The notes beneath the pieces were generated by a model. That model saw only the letters and a list, made by a program, of their open reading frames with translations, searched no databases and was not told the origin of the DNA. This document shows, one piece after another, positions 17,714 to 26,704 of a DNA stretch of 64,000 nucleotides; positions within the stretch are counted from its first letter, which is position 1; each line of letters begins with the position of its first letter. This DNA comes from an uncultured candidate division Zixibacteria bacterium (GTDB lineage: Bacteria > Zixibacteria > MSB-5A5 > SM1-73), in NCBI GenBank assembly GCA_903908285.1, contig CAIVRH010000048.1, forward strand, positions 62,001-126,000. Direction: 5' to 3'. Both the position numbers and the translations under genes were made by a program.

Positions 17714-20700
17714 ATGGTTACTCAAGAGATGAATCGGAATCATTATTTAGGTGTGGACATTGGATCGGTAAGTGTGAAGGTGGCACTTCTCTCCCCTGCC
17801 GGAGAGATTTTCCAAACCTACTATCGGCGATCAAATGGACAACCTCTTCCTACCCTTAAGGGTATACTAAAAGACCTTTTCGAGAAAATTAATCCAGCCA
17901 GCATAAAATCCATAGCCGTTACCGGCACTGGTGGAAAACTGGTAAATTCGATTTTGGGAGGAAGCTTCGTCAACGAGGTGATCGCTCAGGTGAAAGCCAC
18001 CGGTACTCTATTCCCTGAAGTCCGGACCGTAATCGAAATGGGTGGAGAAGATTCCAAGTTGATCCTCCTGCGATGGGATAGTGGGACTAAAGCTGTGGTC
18101 TTAGAAGATTTCTCCATGAACATGCTCTGCGCTGCCGGCACCGGATCATTTTTGGATCAGCAAGCCAACCGCCTAAAAATATCGATCGAAGATGAATTTG
18201 GGGAACTGGCTTTGAAATCCAAAAATCCTCCCCGCATCGCCGGAAGATGCAGCGTCTTTGCCAAATCGGACATGATCCATCTCCAGCAGATCGCCACCCC
18301 GGATTATGATATAGTAGCTGGATTGTGTTTTGCCATGGCGCGCAATTTCAAAAGCTCCATCGCCAAGGGAAAGAAAATCCTAAAACCTATCTCTTTCCAG
18401 GGCGGGGTGGCTGCTAACTTGGGGATGAGACGAGCTTTCGAAAGCGTGTTTGAGCTTACGGAAGGTGAGCTGGTTATTCCCCAATTCTTCAAGGTGATGG
18501 GGGCAATCGGAGCGGGATTATCCATCATCGGAACCGAGAAGGAAAATATCCCGTTTTTGGGCTTGGATAAATTGGATGCCTACCTTTCCTCCACCACCAG
18601 AGAACATAAGGGTAAAGATCCTTTGATCTTTGCTTTCCCCGAAAACAAATATTACCAGATTACAAAGAATCACCAGGTGCCCCGGGAAGATAAAATCGAT
18701 GCCTTCCTGGGAATCGATGTCGGTTCTCTTTCCACCAACGTGGTAGCAATTGATAAGAACAAAAATGTGATCGCTCGAATCTACCTGATGACCGAGGGGA
18801 GACCGATCGATGCGGTGAAAAAGGGTCTTAAGATAGTCGGTGATCAGATTAAAGATAAAGTTCAAATTTTAGGAGTGGGAACTACCGGATCGGGAAGGTA
18901 TCTCACCGGAGATTTCGTTGGGGCGGATGTGGTACACAACGAGATCACCGCCCAGGCGATCGCGGCTATAAACATCGATCCCAAGGTGGACACGATATTT
19001 GAGATCGGGGGCCAGGATTCAAAATATATCGGTTTGCAGGATGGCGCCGTGGTCGATTTTGAGATGAACAAAGTGTGTGCCGCCGGAACCGGATCATTCC
19101 TCCAGGAACAGGCGGAGAAACTCTCTATCCAGATAGAAGAGGAGTTCGGGGATTTGGCGCTTAAGTCGAAATGCCCGGTCAACTGCGGAGAACGTTGCAC
19201 CGTCTTTATGGAATCGGACCTGGTGGCGCATCAGCAATCCGGCATACCCAAAGAGGACATGGTAGCGGGATTGGCTTATTCTATTGTATATAACTATCTG
19301 AATAAAGTGGTGGGTGATAAAAAGGTGGGCGACCACATCTTTTTCCAGGGAGGGGTAGCTTGGAACAAAGCCGTGGTTTCCGCTTTCGAAATAGTCACCG
19401 GCAAGAAGATTACCGTTCCTCCCCATCATGATGTGACCGGAGCCATTGGGGCCGCCATATTGGCGATGGAGGAATATGCCGGCGGAAAAAGCAACTTCAA
19501 GGGGTTCGATCTTTCGGAAAAAGAGTACTCCATCTCCACCTTTGAATGTGCCGATTGCGCCAATCACTGCGAAATAAAAGAAGTCAAATTGGAAGGGGAA
19601 CCATCTTTATTTTACGGAAGCCGCTGTGAAAAATATGATACTAAGAGAAAACCGAGAAGAAAGGACATTCCCGATCTTTTCAAAGAAAGGGATAAAATCC
19701 TCTTTAACCTGCATAAGGAATTCGTAAATCCCTCTGTTACTTCAAAACAAACAGAGAGAAAAAAGATCGGCATTCCCCGCTGTCTTTCTTTTTACGAGTT
19801 CTTCCCCTACTGGGCAACTTTCTTTGAGAATTTAGGATTTGAAGTGGTTCTCTCCGACCCCACCAATAAAGGAATCATCCATCAGGGAGTAGAAGTGGTT
19901 TTGTCCGAAACCTGTTTCCCGGTAAAGGTGGCGCATGGGCACGTTCTCAATCTCCTGAAGAAAAACGTAGATTATATTTTCCTCCCTAGTCTGATCAACA
20001 TGAAAAAGGAGGATGACTACAACAAGGAAAATTATTCTTGTCCCTATGTGCAGGCTCTCCCCTATGTGATCCGGGCTGCCATCAATTTTAAGGATTCAAA
20101 TGCTCAGCTCATCACATTCCCGGTACATTTCCAGTTGGATAGAAACATCCTTTTGCGAAGTTTGCTTAAACTCGGAGGGGAACTGAAGGTAAATAGCACC
20201 CAGATAAAAAATGCAATGGCTAAAGCCGAGGCATGCCAGGAAGAATTTGGAAGGCGCCTCTTGCTTAAGGGCAATGAGGTTTTACTCGATTTGAAGGAAG
20301 ATCAAAAGGCTTTAGTCTTAATCGGGAGACCTTACAATACTTGCGATCTTGAGCTTAGTCTGAATTTCCCCAGAAAGCTTGCAGACCTGGGGGTGTGGGC
20401 AATTCCCATGGATTTTCTGTGCTCCGATCCGGACATCAGAAAAGATCATCTCCCCAATATGTACTGGAAATACGGACAGAAAATTCTGGCAACGTCGGAA
20501 GTGCTCAAGAAGCATAAGAATTTATTCGGCATATACGTTTCCAATTTTGGCTGTGGTCCCGATTCCTTTATTATGCATTTTTTCAAGAAGAATTCTTCAG
20601 GGAAACCTTTTTTGATGATCGAATTGGATGAACATTCCGCGGATGCGGGTGTCATTACTCGCTGTGAGGCATTCTTGGATAGTCTGAAGAAATATAAGTC

Positions 20701-21937
20701 CCCGGAGGAACTGCCCACCTCCCAGAGATATGAGATTAGAGATTTCCAGAACCATCGGGCTTTATACATACCTTATATGTGCGACTACGCCTTCGCTTTC
20801 AAAGCTGCATTGAACTCCTGTGGTCTGGAGGCGCATGTTCTGGAAGAATCGGATGAGGAAACTCTTTTGTTGGGAAGGAAATATACTTCGGGGAAGGAAT
20901 GTTATCCCTGTATTCTGACTACCGGTGATCTGGTGAAATTACTAAAGAATCCGAAGATAAAACCGGAGAGAGTTGCATTCTTTATGCCCAAGGCCAATGG
21001 ACCTTGTCGTTTTGGACAATACTACAACCTCCATCGGGTAATATTGGATGAAATGGGACACCAAGATGTTCCCATTGTCTCTCCCGATTCAGAAGATTCT
21101 TACTCCACTTTTTTGAATCTGGATGGTGATTTCAGAAAATTGGCTTGGAAAGGGATGGTAGCAACCGATCTTCTGATAAAACTATTGTTACAAACCAGAC
21201 CTTATGAAACGAATAAAGGCGAAACCGATCGGATCTATCGTCTTTGTTTGGAACAGTTGGAACGAACCATAACTTCAAAGGGTGACATAGAGGAGACGCT
21301 GAGTTGGGCCAGGAAGATGTTTGCCAGAATCGAAAAGAATTCGGGAGAGAGAAAACCGATTATCGGAGTAGTAGGTGAAATTTATATTAGGTCAAATAGA
21401 TTCTCTAATAACGATCTGGTTCGAAAAATCGAGACTTTGGGCGGTGAAGCTTGGGTGGCGTCTATGACTGAATGGATCTCTTATACCACCCACATGTATA
21501 AAAGAACTGCTTCGATGCAGAGGAACCGCAGGGACTACCTTAAGGGCTGGCTCACCGATTGGGTGCAGAAAAAGAAGGAACGGCGCCTGGAGAAAAGACT
21601 GGACGGAGCGGTTCTCGGATGTTTCGAGCCGGATATAGCTCATGTTATGGATCTGGCCAGTCCTTACCTGCACGAGTCGTTCGGCGGAGAGGCGATATTA
21701 TCCATAGGCAAAGCCATCGAATACGTAAACCAGGGTCTTTCGGGAATCATCAATGCCATGCCCTTCACCTGTATGCCCGGAACCGTTGTCACCGCCTTGT
21801 CCAAGAAATTGCGGGAGGATTTCGGCAACTTCCCCTGGCTCAATCTCGCCTATGAGGGGCAGGAGGATTCCAACGAGATTACCCGGCTGGAAGCCTTCAT
21901 GTACCAGGTTAAAGAATTCCAGAAAAACAGCAAATAG
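17714..21937 (+). CDS. Giant acyl-CoA dehydratase activase-type fusion protein
   Basis: 1407 residues. Two BadF/BadG/BcrA/BcrD (HgdC-like) ATPase domains occur in tandem: about 10-280 (LGVDIGSVSVKVALL, CAAGTGSFLDQQ, RCSVFAKSDMIH) and about 325-590 (LGIDVGSLSTNVVAI, CAAGTGSFLQEQ, RCTVFMESD). Each has the pair of cysteines that in HgdC helps bridge a 4Fe-4S cluster between subunits. A DUF2229 region follows (about 680-900), then an HgdB-like dehydratase-related region to the end. Proteins of this length and order occur in many anaerobes and are annotated as 2-hydroxyacyl-CoA dehydratase activases; the true substrate is not established. It needs reduced ferredoxin by analogy, which fits the KorAB and FTR genes elsewhere in the window. 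No dehydratase subunits are adjacent. Shine-Dalgarno is poor. Confidence 0.85.
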   Translation: MVTQEMNRNHYLGVDIGSVSVKVALLSPAGEIFQTYYRRSNGQPLPTLKGILKDLFEKINPASIKSIAVTGTGGKLVNSILGGSFVNEVIAQVKATGTLFPEVRTVIEMGGEDSKLILLRWDSGTKAVVLEDFSMNMLCAAGTGSFLDQQANRLKISIEDEFGELALKSKNPPRIAGRCSVFAKSDMIHLQQIATPDYDIVAGLCFAMARNFKSSIAKGKKILKPISFQGGVAANLGMRRAFESVFELTEGELVIPQFFKVMGAIGAGLSIIGTEKENIPFLGLDKLDAYLSSTTREHKGKDPLIFAFPENKYYQITKNHQVPREDKIDAFLGIDVGSLSTNVVAIDKNKNVIARIYLMTEGRPIDAVKKGLKIVGDQIKDKVQILGVGTTGSGRYLTGDFVGADVVHNEITAQAIAAINIDPKVDTIFEIGGQDSKYIGLQDGAVVDFEMNKVCAAGTGSFLQEQAEKLSIQIEEEFGDLALKSKCPVNCGERCTVFMESDLVAHQQSGIPKEDMVAGLAYSIVYNYLNKVVGDKKVGDHIFFQGGVAWNKAVVSAFEIVTGKKITVPPHHDVTGAIGAAILAMEEYAGGKSNFKGFDLSEKEYSISTFECADCANHCEIKEVKLEGEPSLFYGSRCEKYDTKRKPRRKDIPDLFKERDKILFNLHKEFVNPSVTSKQTERKKIGIPRCLSFYEFFPYWATFFENLGFEVVLSDPTNKGIIHQGVEVVLSETCFPVKVAHGHVLNLLKKNVDYIFLPSLINMKKEDDYNKENYSCPYVQALPYVIRAAINFKDSNAQLITFPVHFQLDRNILLRSLLKLGGELKVNSTQIKNAMAKAEACQEEFGRRLLLKGNEVLLDLKEDQKALVLIGRPYNTCDLELSLNFPRKLADLGVWAIPMDFLCSDPDIRKDHLPNMYWKYGQKILATSEVLKKHKNLFGIYVSNFGCGPDSFIMHFFKKNSSGKPFLMIELDEHSADAGVITRCEAFLDSLKKYKSPEELPTSQRYEIRDFQNHRALYIPYMCDYAFAFKAALNSCGLEAHVLEESDEETLLLGRKYTSGKECYPCILTTGDLVKLLKNPKIKPERVAFFMPKANGPCRFGQYYNLHRVILDEMGHQDVPIVSPDSEDSYSTFLNLDGDFRKLAWKGMVATDLLIKLLLQTRPYETNKGETDRIYRLCLEQLERTITSKGDIEETLSWARKMFARIEKNSGERKPIIGVVGEIYIRSNRFSNNDLVRKIETLGGEAWVASMTEWISYTTHMYKRTASMQRNRRDYLKGWLTDWVQKKKERRLEKRLDGAVLGCFEPDIAHVMDLASPYLHESFGGEAILSIGKAIEYVNQGLSGIINAMPFTCMPGTVVTALSKKLREDFGNFPWLNLAYEGQEDSNEITRLEAFMYQVKEFQKNSK

Positions 21938-21964
21938 ATTGATGAGATGGAACAGACGCGTTAG

Positions 21965-22044
21965 TCACCATGTGCCTTTCTGAGCGAAGCGAAGAATCTC
22001 CTCTCCCCTTTGGGGAGAGGATTTCAGGTGAGGGGGGAATATTT
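21965..22044. repeat. Dispersed intergenic repeat with hairpin
   Basis: Contains TCTGAGCGAAGCGAAGAATC (about 21980-22000), followed by a perfect 9-bp hairpin CCTCTCCCC-TTT-GGGGAGAGG (22000-22020) and a G-rich tail. The first part is related, in inverse orientation, to the repeat at 41141-41263. No reading frame is supported here. Confidence 0.6.
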
Positions 22045-22161
22045 TAAGGCAGTTGCTTTATCCTTTGAGCCCCATACCAGTTGGCAAAATTGTGCACCAC
22101 CCCCAAAATCCTATATCATGTTTTCCCCTTCATAGCCGATAATAGAAATGTGAAAAGAAAC

Positions 22162-22192
22162 TTGACAATTGGGAAATAGATACGTATATAAT
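22162..22192 (+). promoter_or_regulatory. Promoter of the cold-shock gene
   Basis: TTGACA at 22162-22167 followed by TATATAAT at 22185-22192. Read as TATATA the spacer is 17 bases, read as TATAAT it is 19. Start of transcription would be near 22198, leaving a leader of about 118 bases before the ATG at 22317. Confidence 0.68.
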
Positions 22193-22245
22193 ATGTAACA
22201 TAATTAGGAAAGCAAGAGGTAGGTTTTTGTCAGGTTAAAAATTAT

Positions 22246-22289
22246 AATACCACGAATGCTTATTGTAAAAGCTTCCGTGGTATTTTATT
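22246..22289 (+). promoter_or_regulatory. Terminator-like hairpin in the cold-shock mRNA leader
   Basis: A 9-bp stem (22246-22254 with 22273-22281), extended inward by further pairs, followed by TTTTATTTTAT. It lies between the promoter and the ribosome-binding site, so it can only act as an attenuator or structural switch of this mRNA. The binding site itself (GGAGGTGAT) is just downstream. Confidence 0.6.
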
Positions 22290-22316
22290 TTATAGGAACA
22301 AGGAGGTGATTAGGTA

Positions 22317-22517
22317 ATGCAGGGTACGGTAAAATGGTTCAATGAGTCCAAAGGGTATGGATTCATTACTCCGGACGACGGAGGACAGGACCTGTTTGTG
22401 CACTTTTCTGAAATCCAGGAAGAAGGTTACAAGACCCTTAGAGAAGGCGACAAGGTTAACTTCGAAAAGGGACAAGGAAAGAAGGGCCCACAGGCTACAG
22501 GTGTCACAAAGGTATAG
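22317..22517 (+). CDS. csp: Cold-shock protein, CspA family
   Basis: 66 residues, a complete single cold-shock domain: [18 protein letters not shown] with RNP1 (KGYGFI) and RNP2 (DLFVHFSEI). These proteins bind single-stranded RNA and DNA and melt mRNA structure. The start follows an almost ideal AAGGAGGTGAT. The gene has its own strong promoter, a 118-base structured leader and a strong terminator, so it is a single-gene unit. Whether it is cold-induced cannot be told; the leader is typical of post-transcriptional control. Confidence 0.97.
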   Translation: MQGTVKWFNESKGYGFITPDDGGQDLFVHFSEIQEEGYKTLREGDKVNFEKGQGKKGPQATGVTKV

Positions 22518-22586
22518 TTTAGACCATTAAGATTCTAAAATATATCGTTGGAGGTTCCAAAAAGCTCCCTTGCTTTTGGAATTGAA

Positions 22587-22619
22587 AGTGGCGGGGATAA
22601 AACCCCGCCGCTTTTTTTA
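22587..22619 (+). terminator. Intrinsic terminator of the cold-shock gene
   Basis: 10-bp GC-rich stem (22587-22596 with 22603-22612), six-base loop ATAAAA, then TTTTTTT. A second hairpin with TTCCAAAA arms lies just before it (22558-22582). Confidence 0.93.
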
Positions 22620-22691
22620 TGAGCATTCCCTTGCTATTTGAGATTCTCGTTATTCTATAATGCTTCAGTTTACTTATTTCTCCTGCAAGAG

Positions 22692-22709
22692 GCAGACAGG
22701 AATGTCTGC
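22692..22709. repeat. Short perfect palindrome in intergenic DNA
   Basis: GCAGACA-GGAA-TGTCTGC, a 7-bp hairpin. It lacks a T-tract. It looks like part of an intergenic repeat, but no second copy was found in the window. Confidence 0.4.
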
Positions 22710-22809
22710 TCCACCTGCTTTTTGACTTTTGCGTTGGACAGTCATTCCTTCCTGTCTCAATAAATTGCTATTAATACAAAGAAAATAGTTAAAATCATTT
22801 GGCATTACA

Positions 22810-23541
22810 TTATCCAATCAATAACAAAACTCCCGCGCAAGACAAAATCACAGCAATTACAATTCTGAAAATCCTCTCATTTATCTTGTTATGCAGCTTA
22901 GACCCCAGGAAAAGCCCGATCAGCAAAAATGGCGTAAGATACAAAGCGAATTTAATGATTTCTACCGTGATTAACCGGCTGAAAGAATAAAGGATTAACC
23001 GGTAACAAGCGTCTACGAAAAATACCGCATAAAGTGTGGCCCGGAAGACTCGCTTGTCTTTCAGCTGTTGGGTAAGATACAGTATCATGGGGGGGCCATT
23101 CAGGCCGAACATACCTCCAATACATCCCCCCAGAAATCCGCTGACAGGCGCCCAAATCCGGTTGATCTGCTTTCTGACACCCTCGTTGTTCCAGATCAAC
23201 ATCCTCAATGCGAACAAGATAACCAGACCACCAAAGACCCTCTTTAGCGCAACATCCCCGAAGGAGACTAAGAAATATGTACCGATTCCCGTTCCAATCA
23301 CCAAACCCAGAAGGAGCAGCATAGCCTCCTTCCGGTCAATGAACTTTCTGGTTTGCACGGTGAGAATTATACCGGAAACAAAATCAAATAGCAGGAAAAC
23401 CGGGACTACAAACTTTATATCCAGGAAAAGAGCTAAAAGCGGAATGGCAAACAGAGCGCTGGCAAATCCGGATAATCCCTTGATGAAATGCCCCAGGGCA
23501 ACAATGAATCCAGCCAGCAATATGATTTCCAATGTGGTCAT
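22810..23541 (-). CDS. TauE/SafE (TSUP) family membrane transporter
   Basis: About 243 residues with eight or so helices. TSUP signatures are present in both halves: GFIVALGHFIKGLSGFASALFAIPLL and GFLGGCIGGMFGLNGPPMILYL. Members export sulfite, sulfoacetate or other organosulfonates, or import them; the substrate is not readable. The ATG at 23541 is preferred to an in-frame TTG 12 bases earlier; neither has a clear Shine-Dalgarno. It is downstream of comEC on the same strand. Given the sulfur genes at 57-61 kb a sulfur substrate is plausible but this is only inference. Confidence 0.85.
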   Translation of the reverse strand: MTTLEIILLAGFIVALGHFIKGLSGFASALFAIPLLALFLDIKFVVPVFLLFDFVSGIILTVQTRKFIDRKEAMLLLLGLVIGTGIGTYFLVSFGDVALKRVFGGLVILFALRMLIWNNEGVRKQINRIWAPVSGFLGGCIGGMFGLNGPPMILYLTQQLKDKRVFRATLYAVFFVDACYRLILYSFSRLITVEIIKFALYLTPFLLIGLFLGSKLHNKINERIFRIVIAVILSCAGVLLLIG

Positions 23542-23609
23542 AGCGGGTACCAAGTTGGTCTATGCTATTATAACATTATTAGTTATATTACATCATTTCA
23601 ACCATTACT

Positions 23610-25961
23610 TCATTCTATGGTGTAATCAAATGAGAGCATCTCTCCATCAGTTTCGCAGATGATTGCACCGCTTTGGACGGTCCGATGATACTCGGTTTTA
23701 GGAAAGTTAAGTGCCATCATAAGCGGAATTCTGTCGATCTGATATTTCAGATAATGCTTCGTGAAAATGATACTCTTCGGGTTGATTGCAGAAATGAGTT
23801 TGATAATCTCCTCTTCATTTCCCAGTTCAGGCAGCACCAATATCGAGCAATCTCGCACTTCTTGCCAGTTAAAAAGCGAATCAAACCTAGCGCTATGCAT
23901 GCCATCAAAAAGACATAAGCTCATATTCTTGTAAACCATTTTTATCACTTTGTCGTATGAAGTTGTCCCGACTCGATCGGTTCCTGAATAGTCATAAAAG
24001 TCAATTATCATATCCCCTTTCTTATCCTTAATAGCTCTTATGGAATCGATATCAATCGAATATTCCGGATTTGATTCTCCTATCTTGCCGTTTCGGTTCT
24101 TGGACAAAAGAGCAGGATCAGATGATATCACCTCTCCAATTTCGACATTTTCCAGGATGGATCGGGCGGAGTTAAGATTGGATGAATCGGTCTCTGTAAG
24201 GATCAACTTGTCGATCCTGGTGAATCCCTCATGGTTCAAGAACGGTATAACAAGCTGTTCTCCCCCATCAAAATTCTTTACCCTCTCCCCTGCATTCATC
24301 AGAAGAACTTCCCGGTTGGGCAATTCCACCACAGCCGAACTCCCCTGGTTTACGTCCAGAAAAGTTATTTTCATCCTTCCAACATTATTAGATAGTCCAA
24401 CTTTCCATACCATCAAATTAGCTATTAACAAAACCGGGAAGATTACCTTTCTTTTCCTGGTGGCAATTCCCCATACCACCAATCCGACAAGCGCATAATA
24501 GGAGATAAAGCTGAAGGTGGATGGAGCTGCGATGGCAAGTTTAGTAACAGGAAGATTGGCAAAGAATTGATTTAATTTTAAAGTCAATTCAAGACAAAGC
24601 CAACTGACAGCAGAAAATATAGATGCCAGACCCGAGCTGAATATAGCTGAGAATAATGTGAAACAAGCCAAGACCACGGATATACCGGCTAATGGAACTA
24701 TAAAGACATTAGCCACCACACACACCAAAGGAACCAGATTAAAATAATAACCCAGAATTGGGAAAAGAACAATCTCCACGGAAAGCGAAATCAAAGCCGG
24801 GGTGATCACCCATCTCCACAACTTCCTGTTGAATCTCCTCGTTTGTGCAGGAAACAGGTTCTTGAACTGTGGATATAGAAGCAGGATAGCAAATACCGAT
24901 GCGAAAGAGAGCTGGAATCCCACATCAAACAGGAAAAGAGGTGATATAGACAGGATCACCAAACCGGCAAAGGACACCATGTTGACTAAGTCCACATCCT
25001 TATATAATAGAGTTCCCAAGAGTATCAGTCCGGCCATGATCGACGCCCTCACCACCGGTGGTTGGTTATGGGTCAGATTAGCGAATATGATTATGCATAT
25101 TATACTCAATAAGATCTTTACAGGTTTAGGAACCCGGAGTAAGGTCAAAGCTCCCAAAATTACCCCAACTACCAACCATACATTGGAACCGGATACGGCT
25201 AAAAGGTGGATAGTGCCGGTATCCCTGAACATGGTGTAAACCTGTGGAGAAATTTCCTTGGTCTCACCCAAAAGAAAACCGGAGAGGAGAGCTTTATGAT
25301 CGCCAGACAAATTTTCATCGAATACTCCTTGGATCCATCTTCTTAAAGGAATTATCAACTTAGACTGAAAGATACCGCCTTTACTTTTACCCAAGATTTT
25401 GACCCCATCGGCCTTAGAGAGCGTAACCATCCCGTAGATGTTTTTCCGGTTAAGATATTTTTTATAATCAAATGCGCCGGGGTTTCTTATGGATGAAGGC
25501 TCATATAAACATCCCTTTACTTCTACCTCATTGCCGTAATTGAACTTAAATGTAGGTTCTTTTATTTTTAGAATTATCTGTCCTGTGGTTAAATGTGCTC
25601 TCTCCCTAATAAATATCTTCTCTGCATCGATAGTAACAAAGGTTTTGTCCTCTCTGACATCCGGGTCATCTGCTACTTTCCCTAAAATGGTCACCTTCGA
25701 ATCCGAATTCAAGAATTTGCTTATATGATTTGATGAAAAATTTCGGGTAAGAATTTCATACCTTAAAAAACCTGCTAATATGATCGATAAAACTAAAAAG
25801 AAATTGGCACCCCAAGTATCTTTCCGCATGAGAGTAGCCAGACAAAAAAGAATCGTGAGGAAAAGAAGAGAGAACAGTAATCCAAAAGGGAGATTGAAAA
25901 TATCGCCTATAATAATACCTAAGGTAAAAAGGATTAATGCATAAAAAGCAGGACGTCTCAT
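23610..25961 (-). CDS. comEC: ComEC/Rec2 family protein with degenerate metallo-beta-lactamase domain
   Basis: 783 residues: DUF4131-type OB-fold region (about 30-190), the Competence membrane domain (about 220-500, with LLAVSGSNVWLVVG and QLSFASVFAILLLYP), and a C-terminal lactamase-fold domain from about 530. ComEC carries single-stranded DNA across the inner membrane during natural transformation. In the C-terminal domain FLDVNQGSSAVVELP matches the family, but the metal-binding HxHxDH is replaced by TETDSSNLN (about 589-597), so nuclease or hydrolase activity should be absent. No other competence gene is nearby. Confidence 0.88.
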   Translation of the reverse strand: MRRPAFYALILFTLGIIIGDIFNLPFGLLFSLLFLTILFCLATLMRKDTWGANFFLVLSIILAGFLRYEILTRNFSSNHISKFLNSDSKVTILGKVADDPDVREDKTFVTIDAEKIFIRERAHLTTGQIILKIKEPTFKFNYGNEVEVKGCLYEPSSIRNPGAFDYKKYLNRKNIYGMVTLSKADGVKILGKSKGGIFQSKLIIPLRRWIQGVFDENLSGDHKALLSGFLLGETKEISPQVYTMFRDTGTIHLLAVSGSNVWLVVGVILGALTLLRVPKPVKILLSIICIIIFANLTHNQPPVVRASIMAGLILLGTLLYKDVDLVNMVSFAGLVILSISPLFLFDVGFQLSFASVFAILLLYPQFKNLFPAQTRRFNRKLWRWVITPALISLSVEIVLFPILGYYFNLVPLVCVVANVFIVPLAGISVVLACFTLFSAIFSSGLASIFSAVSWLCLELTLKLNQFFANLPVTKLAIAAPSTFSFISYYALVGLVVWGIATRKRKVIFPVLLIANLMVWKVGLSNNVGRMKITFLDVNQGSSAVVELPNREVLLMNAGERVKNFDGGEQLVIPFLNHEGFTRIDKLILTETDSSNLNSARSILENVEIGEVISSDPALLSKNRNGKIGESNPEYSIDIDSIRAIKDKKGDMIIDFYDYSGTDRVGTTSYDKVIKMVYKNMSLCLFDGMHSARFDSLFNWQEVRDCSILVLPELGNEEEIIKLISAINPKSIIFTKHYLKYQIDRIPLMMALNFPKTEYHRTVQSGAIICETDGEMLSFDYTIE

Positions 25962-26144
25962 CTTTTGATCAGAAATTGAAATCTACTGATGAAACCCATA
26001 ACCATCTCCCCAGTCCCCTATAACCTTTTCCCTATGGAGGAGAAGAATGATGGAATAATTAAATATAATGCAATGGAAATAAATACACAAGCTTTTATGA
26101 AGACGTCTGTAGGGAAGAGAAAGAAAGCAGTCTTAGAGATAGTT

Positions 26145-26636
26145 TTACTTAATTCCCATGTTGTATAGTATCTTCTTAAGTTTTTCAAAACCTTTGTGGT
26201 TTCTATAGGGACCTGCAGAGTATTCCGGGTATCCATGGAAGATAGTGGCTGGAGGATTCTCATCTTTTCCTACAAACTCACCGGAGAGGGGGATTAATAT
26301 TCGATCGGGATGAATGGTCTCTTTGTTGTAGTTACTGGTAAGCTCGATGGGCTTCGAATATATAATTTCGATGGCACTCTCTTCTTTTTTGATCTTCTGG
26401 ATCAGCTCGGGATCTACAATCAATTTCAACATATCGTCTGCAGTTAGTAAAAGATCTTCTGATGTTTTTATAAGATCCATAAATCCCGAGAGGTTAGAGC
26501 TAAGAACAGTTTCTTGCCCCTGGTGCCAGTAGATAACTTTAATATCTTGATGTTTTTCTTTGCAAGAATAGCTGATCATTGCCAATAAGAATGTCAAGAA
26601 GGTAAATAGTCTAAAAAACTTAGAATTTGTTTTCAC
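26145..26636 (-). CDS. Exported protein or lipoprotein of unknown function
   Basis: 163 residues starting at GTG. A hydrophobic signal ends in ISYSCKEK, a possible lipobox (Cys near 25). The rest has no family I recognise: it contains KVIYWHQGQETVLSSNLSGF, a long acidic helix and IFHGYPEYSAGPYRNHKG near the end. No good Shine-Dalgarno precedes the start. A hairpin separates it from the next gene upstream (26705), so it may be a separate unit. The overlapping shorter frame at 26018-26263 is not supported. Confidence 0.5.
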   Translation of the reverse strand: MKTNSKFFRLFTFLTFLLAMISYSCKEKHQDIKVIYWHQGQETVLSSNLSGFMDLIKTSEDLLLTADDMLKLIVDPELIQKIKKEESAIEIIYSKPIELTSNYNKETIHPDRILIPLSGEFVGKDENPPATIFHGYPEYSAGPYRNHKGFEKLKKILYNMGIK

Positions 26637-26656
26637 TTTGACGATTCGAAATTAGA

Positions 26657-26688
26657 GGGGAGCTGAAACATTGAAATTCCAGCTCCCC
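26657..26688 (-). terminator. Probable terminator hairpin after the caspase-like lipoprotein
   Basis: Perfect 9-bp repeat GGGGAGCTG (26657-26665) with CAGCTCCCC (26680-26688), 14-base loop. Only a weak T-tract follows on the minus strand. Confidence 0.45.
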
Positions 26689-26704
26689 ATTGGTCTTTTA
26701 AGGA

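Noticed and set aside
22000-22020. A terminator for the activase gene at the CCTCTCCCC hairpin
   Set aside because: The hairpin is perfect but is followed by ATTTCAGGTGAGG, without a T-tract, and fits a dispersed repeat.
26018-26263. An 81-codon minus-strand frame
   Set aside because: It overlaps the end of the 26145-26636 gene in another frame and shows no family or start signal.
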